64,000 nt of DNA from Gaetbulibacter_B jejuensis (GTDB lineage: Bacteria; Bacteroidota; Bacteroidia; Flavobacteriales; Flavobacteriaceae). Shown here piece after piece: positions 43,312 through 52,440 of this stretch. Position numbers and translations under genes: made by a program. Numbering within the stretch: position 1 is the stretch's first letter; the number at the start of each line of letters is the position of its first letter. The DNA lies in contig NZ_BAAAGF010000005.1 in NCBI RefSeq assembly GCF_039524015.1, positions 186,001 through 250,000 on the forward strand. Direction: 5' to 3'. Under the pieces are notes generated by a model. That model had not been told where the DNA came from and did not search any database. It saw only the letters and a program-made list of their open reading frames with translations.

Positions 43312-44589
43312 TTAGCTTTTGTTAAATGAATTATAGGTTAATTTTCTCCAGAGAAATTCTAATGGTCCTTGTTTGAAATTTCTCAACCATATATGTGTAC
43401 ATATGATTTGAATAGCCCAAATTGCTATAACAAACCCTAACAGTTCAAATCTTGAAAAGCTATTGTACATTCCAAAACCGTAGCCATAAAATAAAACTCC
43501 TAAAATGATGCTTTGAAAGATGTAATTGGATAAAGCCGTTCTACCTATTTTAGAAAGCGTCTTAAACTTTACATTCCTTAAATACTTCTGATATATCCCA
43601 TTTAATACTAATATATACCCAACACCCAAAATTTCTTTAGGAAACGTAAAAAGCAATGCATTACATGTGCTGATATTTGGAATATGGTCTTCGTATGTCC
43701 ATTGATAATAGCGTAAATAGTTTATTACCAATCCAATTATTAAAACTAAAACCGATATATACCAATAGTACTTCCATGATTTATAGTCAGAAAAAATACC
43801 TGCTCTAAACAATATCATGCCAATAATCATCACTATTAAAGTTGATAGAATTAAAGATTGATAATAGAACTCGCCTTTATGAACCTTATGATTTTCATAA
43901 GAGTTTATCACTCCTTGCCAATAGGTAGGTTTTGGAACCTCAACTTCTTCTGAAAGATTAGGCGACTTTTTAGTATATCTGTTTTCCCAGGAAGTGATTA
44001 ACTTATTGTCTTTATCTGTTCTTTTAGCCTCTTCTTTATTTAGTACCTCGGTATAATTTGAATGTGATTCCTGTCTTTTTGAAACACTCTCGTACGATTT
44101 TATGAATAAAAAGGAAGCTAAAAACAAAACAATTAACACTAAATTCTCACTTTTCATAGAACGAAATGGAAGCAAAAACAAACCACAAATAGCATAATGA
44201 TACAGTATATCACCATCCCATATAAAATAGGCGTGAATGACCCCAATAACAAACAACCATAACAACTTTCTAGTATATATATCCAAAGCTACTAAACCAG
44301 TAACTTTTTGTTGGATACGCTCCATGAAAATCACGAAGCCAACACCAAAAAGCAAAGCGAACATGGTGTAAAATTTGCCTTGGGTTAAAAAATACACCCA
44401 AAAGCGTGAATGGTGATCTATGGCACTTTCATAACCATAGTGCCAAGAACTCCATGGATTGGGATAAACAAAGGACTCTATATTTATAAATAAGATTCCT
44501 AGAATTGCAATTCCTCTTAAAAAATCCAAGGATGGAATACGCTCTGTAGCCGTTGTAGGTTTTATATTTTTAAAATTCTCTTCAGTCAT
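43312..44589 (-). CDS. DUF418-family multi-TM membrane protein
   Basis: 425 residues with about nine hydrophobic segments. The N-terminal RIPSLDFLRGIAILGILFINIESF motif and the C-terminal TLSKIGRTALSNYIFQSII stretch are the DUF418 signatures (related to YeiB and acyltransferase-3 proteins). The activity is unknown, but the fold relationship suggests acyl transfer to an exported molecule. It is located 3 bp upstream of the amidohydrolase gene in the cluster. Confidence 0.88.
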   Translation of the reverse strand: MTEENFKNIKPTTATERIPSLDFLRGIAILGILFINIESFVYPNPWSSWHYGYESAIDHHSRFWVYFLTQGKFYTMFALLFGVGFVIFMERIQQKVTGLVALDIYTRKLLWLFVIGVIHAYFIWDGDILYHYAICGLFLLPFRSMKSENLVLIVLFLASFLFIKSYESVSKRQESHSNYTEVLNKEEAKRTDKDNKLITSWENRYTKKSPNLSEEVEVPKPTYWQGVINSYENHKVHKGEFYYQSLILSTLIVMIIGMILFRAGIFSDYKSWKYYWYISVLVLIIGLVINYLRYYQWTYEDHIPNISTCNALLFTFPKEILGVGYILVLNGIYQKYLRNVKFKTLSKIGRTALSNYIFQSIILGVLFYGYGFGMYNSFSRFELLGFVIAIWAIQIICTHIWLRNFKQGPLEFLWRKLTYNSFNKS

Positions 44590-44607
44590 TTAATTATTCA
44601 TTGCACT

Positions 44608-46635
44608 TTATTCATCAAAAACAATCTTACTTAACTCCTGAATATCTGGTATAAAGCCATAATCAGATTTTGATATAATAGTAGAATTCGTCAGTAAAGC
44701 TATGGCTAGGTTGCGTTCAGGATAGAGCAACAATAAAGAACTTGAAGATGGTAACTCTCCTAAATGATAATATACTTTCTCGTCATCTTTGTTTTGACCG
44801 ATATACCAGCCCAAACCATAGTTAACAGGTTTATTTTTTCCATCTAACTGATTATGGAACATCTCTTTTTTAATTGTTTCATCAAAAATATTGTCATTGA
44901 TTATTGATGCACCAAACTTTACCAAATCATCCGTTGTTGAAAGTAATCCTCCAGTTGCGTAAGAATAACTTAAATCATACGGTATGGCTTCTTCACCGTC
45001 TGGATAATAGAATTTACTCTTATTGGGCATTATACTATCCTTAACTTCGCCAAAAGTATTTTGCATATTTAATGGTTTCCATATATTATGATGCATATAA
45101 TCTAAATAGTTCTTTTTAGATATATTTTCAATAGCTGCACCTAATAGTGTATAGTTAAATGAAGAGTATAAAAATTTAGATCCTGGTTTTACAACCAATG
45201 GATCGTTTTTAAAAATTTCAAGAGCTTCTGATAAACTGTTGTAATGCTTCTGAACAAATATCTCATCTAAACTTTTTCCATAATAATCGCGTATACCTGC
45301 TAAATGGCTTGCTACTTGTTTGACAGTAATGGGATGTTCTTTAATTGGAAATTCAGGAACATACTCTTGAATGTTTGCGTTTAAATCCAATAACCCCTTG
45401 GAGTAAAGCTGCATAATAGCTGCTGCTGTCATTGTTTTGGATACGCTGGCTATTCGAAATTGAGTTTGATTATTGACTTCTTCCTTTAATTCAACATCGG
45501 AATAGCCATAGCCGTTTGAAAAAATGTTATTACTGTTTTTAGAGATTGATAATTGCAAGCCTGTTAGGTTATATTTTTCTTTAAACTCGATTGCCCAATT
45601 TTCAATTTGATTCGTTAAATCTTTACCATCAGTGATTTGAGACTTACTACTTTCATTAACCTCTGTAGGGTAATTAGACAAGGTGACTTTAGCCGATAGT
45701 ATTCCCGATGATCTTTTCCATTCCCCAAAACTATTTGAACGGTAGTAACAAGCAAAATCTTCACGATCCTTTTTAGATTTTGTTACTCCAAATACTGTAC
45801 CTGCTACAACAGTGCTAACTTGAGGAATTGAGATTTTTTCGTTATTAACTACGACTGTGTCATAAGAAACGCGATTGGGATACTCTTTCATGTATTCTTC
45901 ATATTTACTAGTAATATACTCACGGTCTTCAGCGTTTAAAATCCATTCAAAAACAAGAAAAAAGGAGCTATCCGTAATATTATGTGGCTCCTTTAATTCA
46001 AAATCTAGCCAGCCTTTCTTTATATCAGATATTTTTATAATTTGTTCTTTAATTAAATCTTTACCTGGCTTATTAGTTTGGCTATCTACAGACATTACTC
46101 GAAATCTGACTTTAAATTCTGGTGAAAGATTCTTTGCTATATATAATGATGCACTGGTAATAAATTTTAAATCAGAATTCTCTTTAACAATCATTAAAGC
46201 CATTGCGCTACCAGCTTTATCCTTATCATAGTGTAGTTGCCCGGATAACAATAAACTTTTACTATTACCATAAGCTTCAAATTGTTTTTTACTCTTTTTA
46301 AAAGTCAACTCTACGGCATCTAGTTTGGTAATATCCTCATTAAGTTGAACTACTGTACTCAATTTATCTGAAAACGATGAAACATTGATTGTTTGAGAAA
46401 CAAAACCGAGTGATGAAAAGGTTATTGATGATGTTAAATTTTCTTCTGGAATTTGAATTTCAAAGCTACCGTCCTCGTTAGAAATTGTACCTACTTCAGT
46501 ATTAAAAATTCCAATATTTGCATAAGGTATTGCTTCATTTGTGTTAGCATTTATTATTTTTCCTGTAAGCTTTATTTGAGCGTTACTGATTGTTATAAAA
46601 ACAAATAATGCTAAAAAAGTTAAAAAGTTATTCAT
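44608..46635 (-). CDS. Exported serine hydrolase with CarboxypepD-regulatory-like domain
   Basis: 675 residues. Signal peptide ends SNAQ (20). Residues 21-100 form a carboxypeptidase-D-regulatory-like beta domain (GKIINANTNEAIPYANIGIF, TISNEDGSFEI). Residues ~105-325 are a second, unassigned exported beta domain. From ~340 onward is the beta-lactamase-fold domain, with SVSK (Ser397, Lys400), YSS in KFLYSSFNYTLLG, and HLG in VYYHLGELPSSSSLLLLYPE. It is the largest of the three serine hydrolases of the cluster and is 35 bp from the lipoprotein gene upstream. Confidence 0.9.
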   Translation of the reverse strand: MNNFLTFLALFVFITISNAQIKLTGKIINANTNEAIPYANIGIFNTEVGTISNEDGSFEIQIPEENLTSSITFSSLGFVSQTINVSSFSDKLSTVVQLNEDITKLDAVELTFKKSKKQFEAYGNSKSLLLSGQLHYDKDKAGSAMALMIVKENSDLKFITSASLYIAKNLSPEFKVRFRVMSVDSQTNKPGKDLIKEQIIKISDIKKGWLDFELKEPHNITDSSFFLVFEWILNAEDREYITSKYEEYMKEYPNRVSYDTVVVNNEKISIPQVSTVVAGTVFGVTKSKKDREDFACYYRSNSFGEWKRSSGILSAKVTLSNYPTEVNESSKSQITDGKDLTNQIENWAIEFKEKYNLTGLQLSISKNSNNIFSNGYGYSDVELKEEVNNQTQFRIASVSKTMTAAAIMQLYSKGLLDLNANIQEYVPEFPIKEHPITVKQVASHLAGIRDYYGKSLDEIFVQKHYNSLSEALEIFKNDPLVVKPGSKFLYSSFNYTLLGAAIENISKKNYLDYMHHNIWKPLNMQNTFGEVKDSIMPNKSKFYYPDGEEAIPYDLSYSYATGGLLSTTDDLVKFGASIINDNIFDETIKKEMFHNQLDGKNKPVNYGLGWYIGQNKDDEKVYYHLGELPSSSSLLLLYPERNLAIALLTNSTIISKSDYGFIPDIQELSKIVFDE

Positions 46636-46670
46636 ATTTTTTTTTGTTTCTATTGGATTTCAAATTATAC

Positions 46671-47483
46671 TTATTCTATTGCTCTATATCTTATTCGCCA
46701 AAGCATCGGTTCATAGGTTTCAACATTATACCACACAACCTCAATTGTTTCGGGAAGGTTAAACTCGTTATATTGATAGACCCATTTTGTTCCACTCTCG
46801 ACATTTTTGGTCATATTGCTTTGGGAGATATTCTTTGCAAAAGTTGCTTCATTACCAAAATATGGTAATGGTTCAAATGGCAACATATCATTAATTCCAA
46901 AGTATGGTTTTAATGCATTGTCATATTCATAGTCAAAGTACCTATCTTCAGTTTGACCTCCATCTTCTGGCAAACTGTTTCCAGAACCTAAAAGTTTAAC
47001 TTGTTCCACATTTTCTGTACTATTATAAAAGAGTGTTACATACTCCAAATCATTATCGTCAATAAGACCTTTCATTTTTCCATCTGGATAGTACACATAA
47101 TTCTTACTACCCACTAGATTACCATTTTTGAAGGTTTCAGCCTTAATCATTTTACCCTTCATGTTATAATAAATTTTTGTTGAATGACTAAACTGTGGAA
47201 AAGAATAATCTGTATAAATTATTCTAGACACTCGATTATTCTCATATTCAAATTCGTAATCTGAACTTTTATTATTAACTGGGTCAGTATCTTTACGCAT
47301 AATCAATTGATTATTTTCATTGTAAAAATATTCAGCCAGTAAATTGTTGTTATAATCATATACCTTATCCACCAAAAATTGATTTTGGATTGGCCGTAGA
47401 TTATTATCGTCATTACTTTCACAGCCTGCAAAACATAAAACAATTACTATGATCATTTTACATAATTTGATTTTTTTCTTCAT
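46671..47483 (-). CDS. Lipoprotein with YD/YwqK-like repeat pattern
   Basis: 270 residues with lipobox CFAGC (Cys21) and ESNDDNN after it. The mature part is a run of short beta repeats (YDYNNNLLAEYFYNENNQLIMRKD, YYNMKGKMIKAETFKNGNLVGSK, YYPDGKMKGLID) resembling RHS/YD or YwqK-type wrap sequence. It is the first gene of the long minus-strand cluster, so its upstream region carries the main promoter. Function unknown; possibly a surface scaffold. Confidence 0.75.
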   Translation of the reverse strand: MKKKIKLCKMIIVIVLCFAGCESNDDNNLRPIQNQFLVDKVYDYNNNLLAEYFYNENNQLIMRKDTDPVNNKSSDYEFEYENNRVSRIIYTDYSFPQFSHSTKIYYNMKGKMIKAETFKNGNLVGSKNYVYYPDGKMKGLIDDNDLEYVTLFYNSTENVEQVKLLGSGNSLPEDGGQTEDRYFDYEYDNALKPYFGINDMLPFEPLPYFGNEATFAKNISQSNMTKNVESGTKWVYQYNEFNLPETIEVVWYNVETYEPMLWRIRYRAIE

Positions 47484-47784
47484 ATCAATTCGTTTTAGAG
47501 TTAAAAAAATAATCTTAAATAATATTTTTAAAATCGTAAAAGGACATTTCCAAGGATTAAATCTTGCAATGCCCTTTTCTGCTACTAATTAAAGGGAGAA
47601 ATCATATATTAATTACACTGTTTACTTCGTCCTTTTTTTTTTTACTTAAAACAGTTACTTATTGTGAAAATCAAATTCCTAAAATTTCGTTCTTTATGGC
47701 TAATTTTAGAACGAAATGTTATACAATTTTTTACCGCAAACATAAATAGCAGATTATCTTAAAACTTGTAAAAAAAGGACATTT
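47484..47784. promoter_or_regulatory. Leader region of the long minus-strand gene cluster
   Basis: 301 bp with no supported gene; the 61-codon frame at 47564-47749 has no features. It carries a perfect 10-bp inverted repeat, ATTTCGTTCT (47684-47693) and AGAACGAAAT (47708-47717) with a 14-nt spacer. The word AGGACATTT is also repeated directly (near 47540 and 47776). The hairpin could end the AraC gene at 47785 or be an operator for the cluster. I could not place a clear promoter. Confidence 0.5.
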
Positions 47785-48552
47785 TTAAAATTGCTCACTT
47801 AACTTGTAAAAATCTTTAGGACTAAAACCTGTAAAAGTCTTAAAGTCGTGATTAAGATGCGCCTGATCAAAATATCCATTTAAATGAGCAGCTTCTGTCA
47901 AAGTTGACCAATTGGTATTGCTTTTAATTACTGATTCAAAACGTACTATTCTATTATACAGTTTTGGGGTAAAGCCAGAAAACTCTTTAAACCGCCTTTT
48001 AAATTGTTTTTCTGACAAACAAAATTGACTGGATAACTCATTAATTTTTTTATTACCCCCGCATTTTTTAATTAGCTTAATTGCTTCGGTTATAATCTTA
48101 TCATCATTTCTCTTGTTCTTTAAAAGTTTTATAAAATAGTTAGATAGAATATTTATACGTTCTCTTGTATTAGACGCTAATGCTATCTTTTCAGTAAGCA
48201 TATCGCCTTCCTTACCTAACAATGTATTTAGTGATATAAACTCTTTATTGAGTTCGGATGCTGGTAAATTAAACAACAGAGGCAGTGCAAATGAATTTAA
48301 CGATACTCCAAAAAGATGGTAATATCCTTTAACTGAAAAATGATTTGGCTCATTGGTTTGACCTTGCACAGCAGTGAATAATAACTCTGAATGTTTTTTG
48401 TTATCTTGAAATGCAAAGGTTATTTCTGTTAGGCTGTTTGCAACCACCCAATAAGTTTGATTGGCCTGTTTACTTAAATCCAATGTACATACCCAAAAGT
48501 AACTGACTATATCTTTTAGTTCGTTAGGTGGTGGGATAATATTATAATGCAT
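47785..48552 (-). CDS. AraC-family transcriptional regulator
   Basis: 255 residues. The N-terminal ~140 residues resemble the DUF6597-type domain of AraC proteins (PPPNELKDIVSYFWVCTLDLS). The C-terminus is a double HTH: INELSSQFCLSEKQFKRRFKEFSGFTPKLYNRIVRF and DQAHLNHDFKTFTGFSPKDFY. It is upstream of and co-oriented with the long cluster and divergent from the PAS protein gene. It may regulate either; targets are inferred only from proximity. Confidence 0.88.
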   Translation of the reverse strand: MHYNIIPPPNELKDIVSYFWVCTLDLSKQANQTYWVVANSLTEITFAFQDNKKHSELLFTAVQGQTNEPNHFSVKGYYHLFGVSLNSFALPLLFNLPASELNKEFISLNTLLGKEGDMLTEKIALASNTRERINILSNYFIKLLKNKRNDDKIITEAIKLIKKCGGNKKINELSSQFCLSEKQFKRRFKEFSGFTPKLYNRIVRFESVIKSNTNWSTLTEAAHLNGYFDQAHLNHDFKTFTGFSPKDFYKLSEQF

Positions 48553-48821
48553 TATTCAAATTTTGATATTTCATATTGTAAAATTAGATGTCTATTTTTT
48601 CCTTTTCAAAGATTCTTTTTCAAACCGTTAACAAACCGTTAGCAAGTGATAAAATTCTTATTACTCGTAATGCATCACTTACAAAGTATTGGGTAAAAAA
48701 TACATTAAGCAATACCAAAACTTATGATTAACTTTGCTTTGACCAAAAAGATAAGTTTCATTTAAGATTCTTATTTTGATAGTACTTATTAGAGTTACTC
48801 TCATATTTCCACAAATAGCCA
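48553..48821. promoter_or_regulatory. Divergent regulatory region with 11-bp tandem repeat
   Basis: Between the AraC and PAS genes, CAAACCGTTAA/CAAACCGTTAG is repeated in tandem at 48621-48642, one helical turn apart. Such a direct repeat is a typical AraC-type site. TAACTTTG at 48729-48736 matches the -7 consensus for the PAS gene, but no TTG lies at the right distance. GTATTG (48686-48691) and CAATAC (48710-48715) form an inverted pair. Confidence 0.45.
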
Positions 48822-49733
48822 ATGCATTACAAAACACAGGGACAAGAAACCGAGGCTTTATTAAAGTTAATTGACAATAATAAAAAATTAGATAGTTCTG
48901 CTTTATCCAAATTGTTAACAGAACATCGTATTGATAAGTTAAAGTTAATAGCTGAACATACTATTGATGTTGTCTGTTTACATCACCCTGCTGATGGAAG
49001 ATATTTATATGCTAGTCCTTCTACAGAAAAAATAATGGGTTATACTACTGAAGATTTGGAAGGCAAAGTGCCCTATGATTTTATCCATCCGGATCACTTC
49101 GTAATCCTTCAAAAGAATATTTCGGCCTCTACAGAAGGGCTTTCTACTAAACCAGAAAAACTTGAGCTTCTTTTTAAAACAAAACATGAAGGTTATCAAT
49201 GGTTTGAAGGTTATACCATTCCTTTATATAATCAAAAGGGTGAAGTTGTTTTGGTTTTGAGCTGTACGCGAAATATTCAAGAACGTAAACTGGTAGAAAT
49301 AGAAAGGCAAAAAAGAGAAATTATTCAGCAAAACTTACTATTATCTTCGGCATTGTTTGAAAAGAAAAAAGCCATTGTAGATAAGATAGAACATAAAATA
49401 CTCGAATTAGAGCCTAATTTGAGAAAAGAATTGAGAAGTGTTTTAGCCCATATTCAAGAAACTTTAAATCTTGATGAAAGTTGGGACGATTTCTTGATTC
49501 ATTTTAAACAGATACATCCAGATTTTTATAAAAACATTTCCAAAGCTCACCCTCAATTATCTAAAAAAGACATCAAACATCTTGCTTTTATAAAACTTGG
49601 TATGACTTCATCAGATATTGCTAACGCTTTGTTAATGAAAAAAGAAAGTTTGAGAGTTAGTAGAAACCGGTTAAAACATAAGTTAGGGTTAAATCCTTCT
49701 CAAAATCTATATGATTTTGTTCAAGATTTTTGA
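48822..49733 (+). CDS. PAS-domain protein with C-terminal LuxR-like HTH
   Basis: 303 residues. Residues ~40-155 are a PAS/PAC domain (TIDVVCLHHPADGRYLYASPSTEKIMGYTTEDLEGKVPYDFIHPDH, GYQWFEGYTIPLYNQKGEVVLVLSCTRNI). Residues ~160-225 are a coiled coil. The C-terminal ~70 residues (HPQLSKKDIKHLAFIKLGMTSSDIANALLMKKESLRVSRNRLKHKLGL) are a LuxR-like HTH as found in Bacteroidota tetratricopeptide and PAS regulators. It is a cytosolic one-component sensor. It converges with the 49737 gene, with 3 bp between stops. Confidence 0.85.
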   Translation: MHYKTQGQETEALLKLIDNNKKLDSSALSKLLTEHRIDKLKLIAEHTIDVVCLHHPADGRYLYASPSTEKIMGYTTEDLEGKVPYDFIHPDHFVILQKNISASTEGLSTKPEKLELLFKTKHEGYQWFEGYTIPLYNQKGEVVLVLSCTRNIQERKLVEIERQKREIIQQNLLLSSALFEKKKAIVDKIEHKILELEPNLRKELRSVLAHIQETLNLDESWDDFLIHFKQIHPDFYKNISKAHPQLSKKDIKHLAFIKLGMTSSDIANALLMKKESLRVSRNRLKHKLGLNPSQNLYDFVQDF

Positions 49734-49736
49734 TAT

Positions 49737-50084
49737 CTAGCTCTTTTCTTGAAAGTTTGCTAATTGTTGTGTTTTCAAAATATGGTTTGTTCCCAATAAT
49801 AAAAACAAAGTAGTTACAACCAATAAGGGCATTTTACTTATTTTCAATTGAACATTGAACATGTTTAGTTTTGGTGAAAAATCAAAAAATATCAATAAAA
49901 AACAGATTATACCGATTCCAATTGTTCCTATCATAGCAAAGCGAAACATTTGAATATATTGGACATCTGGAAGGCGTTCTGTAGCTTTTTCAGCTTCTAA
50001 TTTAAGCATTAATTTTTCTGTAAAATCTTCTGATGTATTGATTGTACTTTTTTGGATCATTTTTTTTGCGATGTCTTCTTTCAT
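49737..50084 (-). CDS. Two-TM protein downstream of the ECF sigma gene, possible anti-sigma-like
   Basis: 115 residues. A short cytoplasmic N-terminus (~45 residues, STINTSEDFTEKLMLKLEAEK) is followed by two hydrophobic segments (about 48-67 and 84-100). The 'SEDFTEKLM' lead and the position after an ECF sigma gene resemble small anti-sigma or sigma-accessory proteins of flavobacteria, but no zinc-binding H-x3-C-x2-C motif is present. Function is therefore uncertain. Confidence 0.7.
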   Translation of the reverse strand: MKEDIAKKMIQKSTINTSEDFTEKLMLKLEAEKATERLPDVQYIQMFRFAMIGTIGIGIICFLLIFFDFSPKLNMFNVQLKISKMPLLVVTTLFLLLGTNHILKTQQLANFQEKS

Positions 50085-50144
50085 TTTTATTACCCTATTT
50101 TATTTTTTGTCCGTTTATTGATTGATGACGATTTAAAAATCGAT

Positions 50145-50723
50145 TTATAGCAAATCTTTTAATTGATTACCCAGCAAGCCTTTTAGCACGATTTCCATAT
50201 TCTTTCTTCCACGGTGTAAATCCACTTTAATCTTTGAAGAAGTAAAATTGGTTATCTGTTGAACTTCCTTTAAGCTCATATCACAAAGATAAAATAACCT
50301 TAATACTAGTGCTTCATCTGCCTTTAATCTATCTAAAGCTAAAATCACGTATTTTTTTTGTTCCTCTTCCTTAAGATAATGGATTGCTGTTTTGTCATTT
50401 GCTAATGATTCAGTAGAGTTTAAGTCATCCAAATCCGAATAGCTTTTATTTCGTTTTAATTCATTGTACGCTGTGTTCACAACAATACGGTACAACCAAC
50501 TTGAAAAGGCAGATTGATGTTTAAAACTATTTGCTTTTTGAAAAACCTTTAGAAAAGCATTTTGAAGTACATCTTCAGCTTTTTCTTTATCTTTTAAAAT
50601 TGAGCAAGCCAAAGAAAGGGACACATCCTTATATTTATTTACCAATTGTCTAAATGCTTGTGTGTCGCCTTTCTTTACGCTTTCAATAAGTGCTGCGTCT
50701 ATGTCGTTTTTATTTGTCGCCAA
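50145..50723 (-). CDS. ECF-type RNA polymerase sigma factor
   Basis: 192 residues. Region 2 (AFRQLVNKYKDVSLSLACSILKDKEKAEDVLQNAFLKVFQ, with SSWLYRIVVNTAYNELKR) and region 4 (LDRLKADEALVLRLFYLCDMSLKEVQQITNFTSSKIKVDLHRGRK) are complete. The start is probably TTG at 50723, giving the typical MATNKNDIDAALIESVKKGD lead and a 14-bp overlap with the upstream DUF6249-like gene; no ATG is available at the expected place. It is co-transcribed with the small membrane protein genes and perhaps a serine hydrolase. Confidence 0.9.
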   Translation of the reverse strand: MATNKNDIDAALIESVKKGDTQAFRQLVNKYKDVSLSLACSILKDKEKAEDVLQNAFLKVFQKANSFKHQSAFSSWLYRIVVNTAYNELKRNKSYSDLDDLNSTESLANDKTAIHYLKEEEQKKYVILALDRLKADEALVLRLFYLCDMSLKEVQQITNFTSSKIKVDLHRGRKNMEIVLKGLLGNQLKDLL

Positions 50724-51042
50724 ACTTATTTCTTAAAAAATGTGCAACCACTAAACCTATGGCACCACAAATAAGAATTGTACCCCAAACTAATAAATCG
50801 GTTGAATCTTCTGTAAGGTCCATTGTGGTAAAAATGGTAGAAACCATTAGTCCAACTCCCAAGCCACCTACTATGCAACCTATGTCTATATATTGGGCTT
50901 TTTTAGAATTTGAAGGTGTAGCGAGGCCTTTTTCAATCATAGCCTTCTTGATCAAGTATGTATATTTTGCAATAATAAATACTACAATAACTACTCCTGA
51001 CATTAAGAATAATGCGCCAAGTGCTTCTTGATAATTTTCCAT
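50710..51042 (-). CDS. DUF6249-like small membrane protein
   Basis: 110 residues with three hydrophobic segments (about 9-28, 50-68, 84-100) and a charged middle (KAMIEKGLATPSNSKKAQYID). This is the pattern of DUF6249 proteins often encoded beside ECF sigma factors in Bacteroidota. It overlaps the sigma gene by 14 bp. A sensing or anti-sigma role is possible but not shown. An open frame on the other strand (50690-51031) mirrors it and is not a gene. Confidence 0.78.
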   Translation of the reverse strand: MENYQEALGALFLMSGVVIVVFIIAKYTYLIKKAMIEKGLATPSNSKKAQYIDIGCIVGGLGVGLMVSTIFTTMDLTEDSTDLLVWGTILICGAIGLVVAHFLRNKFGDK

Positions 51043-51070
51043 GTCTTTGTATTTTTTTATTAAAATTAAT

Positions 51071-52183
51071 TTAAAACTGTGGTCCCAAAACTTTCGATAA
51101 GTTTGTTAAGAAAGGGATCATCTTATCACTATTAGTATATACCACTAATCCATAATCCTTTTCAGGGATAAACATTGCATAAGCCTGAAAGTCGTGGTTA
51201 TTACCTGTATGCATATGCATTGTATAACCCTCTGTTATTTTTTGAGTAAATCCTAATCCCCAGCCAGTTTGTCCTACCTCTTGTTTTAATGGATTATCAT
51301 CCTTAAAATGCGTATGCTCTTTTAGCATTTCATTAAACGTTTTTTCTTGAAGTCCTTCTTTTTTTAACATAGCAATAATAAATTTTGCATACTCATTTGC
51401 TTCACTATGAAGACTTGCGTAAGAGAAAAAAGTAGTTCCATCTCCCGACCCAGCTCGTGGACTATCGTCTATAGGCTTTCCTTCTTTATCATGTCCAAAC
51501 ACCTTGTGTTTTGCTACATAATCATCCCAAACAAAAGTTGAATGTGGCATTTTTAAAGGTACCGTCACTTCGTTTTGAAATAATTCATTTAAGTCTGCTT
51601 TATAGCCAACCCCGTTTTGCATCCCAATAATGGCTGCCAAATATTGATAGGCTTCCCCAGAATACATAAAATCTGTTCCTGGCTTAAATGCCAATTTTAT
51701 AGGTTGGCCATTAGAATGGTTTGGAAAACCTGTTTGATGCGCTAAAACCATTCGAGCGGTTATCAATTTTGCTTTTTCTTGAGATTCAGGAACAATACCT
51801 GGGTGTGGAAGATATTCATAAAGTGGTTTGTCTAAATCCAACTTCCCCTTCTCAACCATTTTCATTACAAAATAAGCAAAAATTGGTTTTGATAAGGATG
51901 CTGCTTCAAAAATGCTATGGTCATCTACTGCTATTTTGGTTTCCATATTACTCACTCCCATTGCTTCATGATAAACAACTTTGTTATCATTGATTACAGC
52001 TATGGAAATAGCAGGGATATTTTCGGATTCCATTATTTCCTTGATTTCAGAGGTAAGTTTGGCCGCTTTAATAGTTTTATCATCTACAGTTGTTATTGTT
52101 TCCTTTTGCGCACAGGCAAATAATGTTGTTAAACAACAGACTATTGTAAGTGTTAAATAAATTGGTGTGTTTTTAAAAGTCAT
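51071..52183 (-). CDS. Serine hydrolase lipoprotein (beta-lactamase family)
   Basis: 370 residues. Lipobox LFAC (Cys24). SLSK (Ser96, Lys99), YSG in FMYSGEAYQYLAAI, and HTG in YTMHMHTGNNHDF give the class-C beta-lactamase/esterase signature. It is close in motif set to the enzyme at 30317 (SLTK, YSG, HTG) and unlike the two with SVSK, so the four fall into two pairs. It is 28 bp upstream of the DUF6249-sigma genes and may be co-transcribed with them. Confidence 0.9.
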   Translation of the reverse strand: MTFKNTPIYLTLTIVCCLTTLFACAQKETITTVDDKTIKAAKLTSEIKEIMESENIPAISIAVINDNKVVYHEAMGVSNMETKIAVDDHSIFEAASLSKPIFAYFVMKMVEKGKLDLDKPLYEYLPHPGIVPESQEKAKLITARMVLAHQTGFPNHSNGQPIKLAFKPGTDFMYSGEAYQYLAAIIGMQNGVGYKADLNELFQNEVTVPLKMPHSTFVWDDYVAKHKVFGHDKEGKPIDDSPRAGSGDGTTFFSYASLHSEANEYAKFIIAMLKKEGLQEKTFNEMLKEHTHFKDDNPLKQEVGQTGWGLGFTQKITEGYTMHMHTGNNHDFQAYAMFIPEKDYGLVVYTNSDKMIPFLTNLSKVLGPQF

Positions 52184-52440
52184 CTTATTCTTGATTTATA
52201 TGATTATAATTTTGTTCGATGTGAATTCACAATTATAAGACAAGATGACTTAAAAAAAGGTTGCAGAAATAATCCAAATTGATTGTATCAATCCATTATT
52301 GAAAAAAATTATAGGCTTATTAAATGATTTTGAGTAATCAAAATAATATAAGTTAACCAGTTTTTATAGTTTTGTTTCCAACAATTTAGCGTTTAAATTA
52401 CCAAAAGCATTAACTCATAAAAACACATTCAGAAAATATT

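Noticed and set aside
46671..47483. The YD-like lipoprotein as a second RHS immunity gene
   Set aside because: No RHS gene is adjacent; the repeats alone do not justify it.
50690..51031. 113-codon plus-strand frame over the DUF6249-like gene
   Set aside because: The minus frame has three TM segments and links to the sigma operon; the plus frame has none of these.
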